Source: an uncultured Clostridia bacterium (GTDB taxonomy: Bacteria; Bacillota_A; Clostridia; TANB77; CAG-508). Taken from it: DNA of 5,863 nt. Position numbers and translations under genes: made by a program. Shown here in pieces: positions 5,568-5,863 of this stretch; the stretch's first letter is position 1; every line of letters begins with the position of its first letter. The notes below the pieces were generated by a model that saw nothing but the letters and a program-made list of their open reading frames with translations, made no database searches and was not told where the DNA came from. Where the stretch lies: positions 1 to 5,863 of the forward strand of contig CALXJS010000073.1 in the NCBI GenBank assembly GCA_944388685.1, in the 5' to 3' direction.

Positions 5568-5863
5568 AATGGTGGAAGAGAAGCAGTACTTGCTGAACAA
5601 ATTGCAAAAGGATATGCGCTATATGCCATATTACCATATGCAAATCCATCAATTGTAGAGCAAGTAGAAAAATCAAATGGAAAATATATCATAGGAGACC
5701 CATTTGATAAAGAACTTGTAGAAAAATTTGTAAAAGAAGAAGGAATACAAGCAGCAGTTGTTAGCCAAGATAATTTGTTGCAAGAAGGATTAATTGATTT
5801 AGCAAGAAAACTTGGATTACAAACTTTTGGACCAACATCAAAAGGTGCAAAAGTAGAATGGAG
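5544..5863 (+). CDS. purD: Phosphoribosylamine--glycine ligase (GAR synthetase), N-terminal part, cut by window edge
   Basis: The enzyme joins glycine to phosphoribosylamine with ATP, the second step of purine synthesis, in the cytosol. 106 codons are visible, open to the window end. The N-terminal domain starts KKCLLLGNGGREAVLAEQI, corresponding to the family's G-x-G-G-R-E-H-A-L motif. It continues with GDPFDKELVEKFVKEEGI (about 52-69), AAVVSQDNLLQEGLIDLARK and FGPTSKGAKVEW, which leads into the ATP-grasp region beyond the window. It is divergent: the usual H of GREHAL is A, and the usual APGNPG stretch is replaced by LPYANPS. The ATG abuts the preceding stop with no gap and has a strong ribosome-binding site. 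Context (purL and purB upstream in the same direction) supports the call. About three quarters of the usual ~420 residues lie outside the window. Confidence 0.92.
   Translation, partial: MKKCLLLGNGGREAVLAEQIAKGYALYAILPYANPSIVEQVEKSNGKYIIGDPFDKELVEKFVKEEGIQAAVVSQDNLLQEGLIDLARKLGLQTFGPTSKGAKVEW

Noticed and set aside
5485..5692. Two minus-strand open frames over the membrane tail and purD start
   Set aside because: They are antisense to conserved purD codons, mutually overlapping in different frames, and lack motifs.
1..5863. CRISPR arrays, tRNA/rRNA genes, transposase genes
   Set aside because: I saw no regularly spaced repeats, tRNA-like cloverleaf, rRNA signature or transposase motif on either strand.

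Overview
This AT-rich window (arginine almost always AGA, stops TAA or TAG, tryptophan always TGG, so a standard-type code) looks like a low-GC Bacillota genome, most likely an uncultured Clostridia-type gut bacterium. The placement is an inference from composition, from the single-chain PurL with a fused glutaminase domain, and from a PurB of the long class. All genes lie on the plus strand, tightly packed with overlapping or near-abutting ends, and look like one transcription unit for de novo purine synthesis.

Layout: 1-1262 is the 3' third of purL (FGAM synthase, glutaminase domain complete). It overlaps by one base an unassigned class I SAM-dependent methyltransferase (1262-2032). A 130-base spacer follows, holding a REP-like nested palindrome. 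Then come purB (adenylosuccinate lyase, 2171-3607), a HAD-superfamily hydrolase-like protein (3622-4260), two tandem paralogous small membrane proteins (4346-4922 and 4925-5543), and the 5' end of purD (GAR synthetase, 5544 to the window edge). The three pur genes cover GAR synthesis, the FGAR to FGAM step, and the lyase steps acting on SAICAR and adenylosuccinate. The methyltransferase, HAD protein and membrane pair have no known purine role and look like passengers or uncharacterised accessories.

The most unusual part is 4231-5567. Each membrane gene is split at the same aligned position: the N-terminal three-quarters is in one frame and the last transmembrane segment is in the +1 frame. 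The +1-frame tail is conserved between the copies with the codon pattern of protein-level selection. This suggests a programmed +1 frameshift or a shared or recurrent frameshift lesion. In addition, the junction HAD-stop/purD-start is duplicated. A decayed copy of the purD start (4261-4282) lies just after the HAD gene, and the intact one lies after the membrane pair. This indicates that the membrane cassette was inserted, or arose by rearrangement, between an originally adjacent HAD gene and purD.
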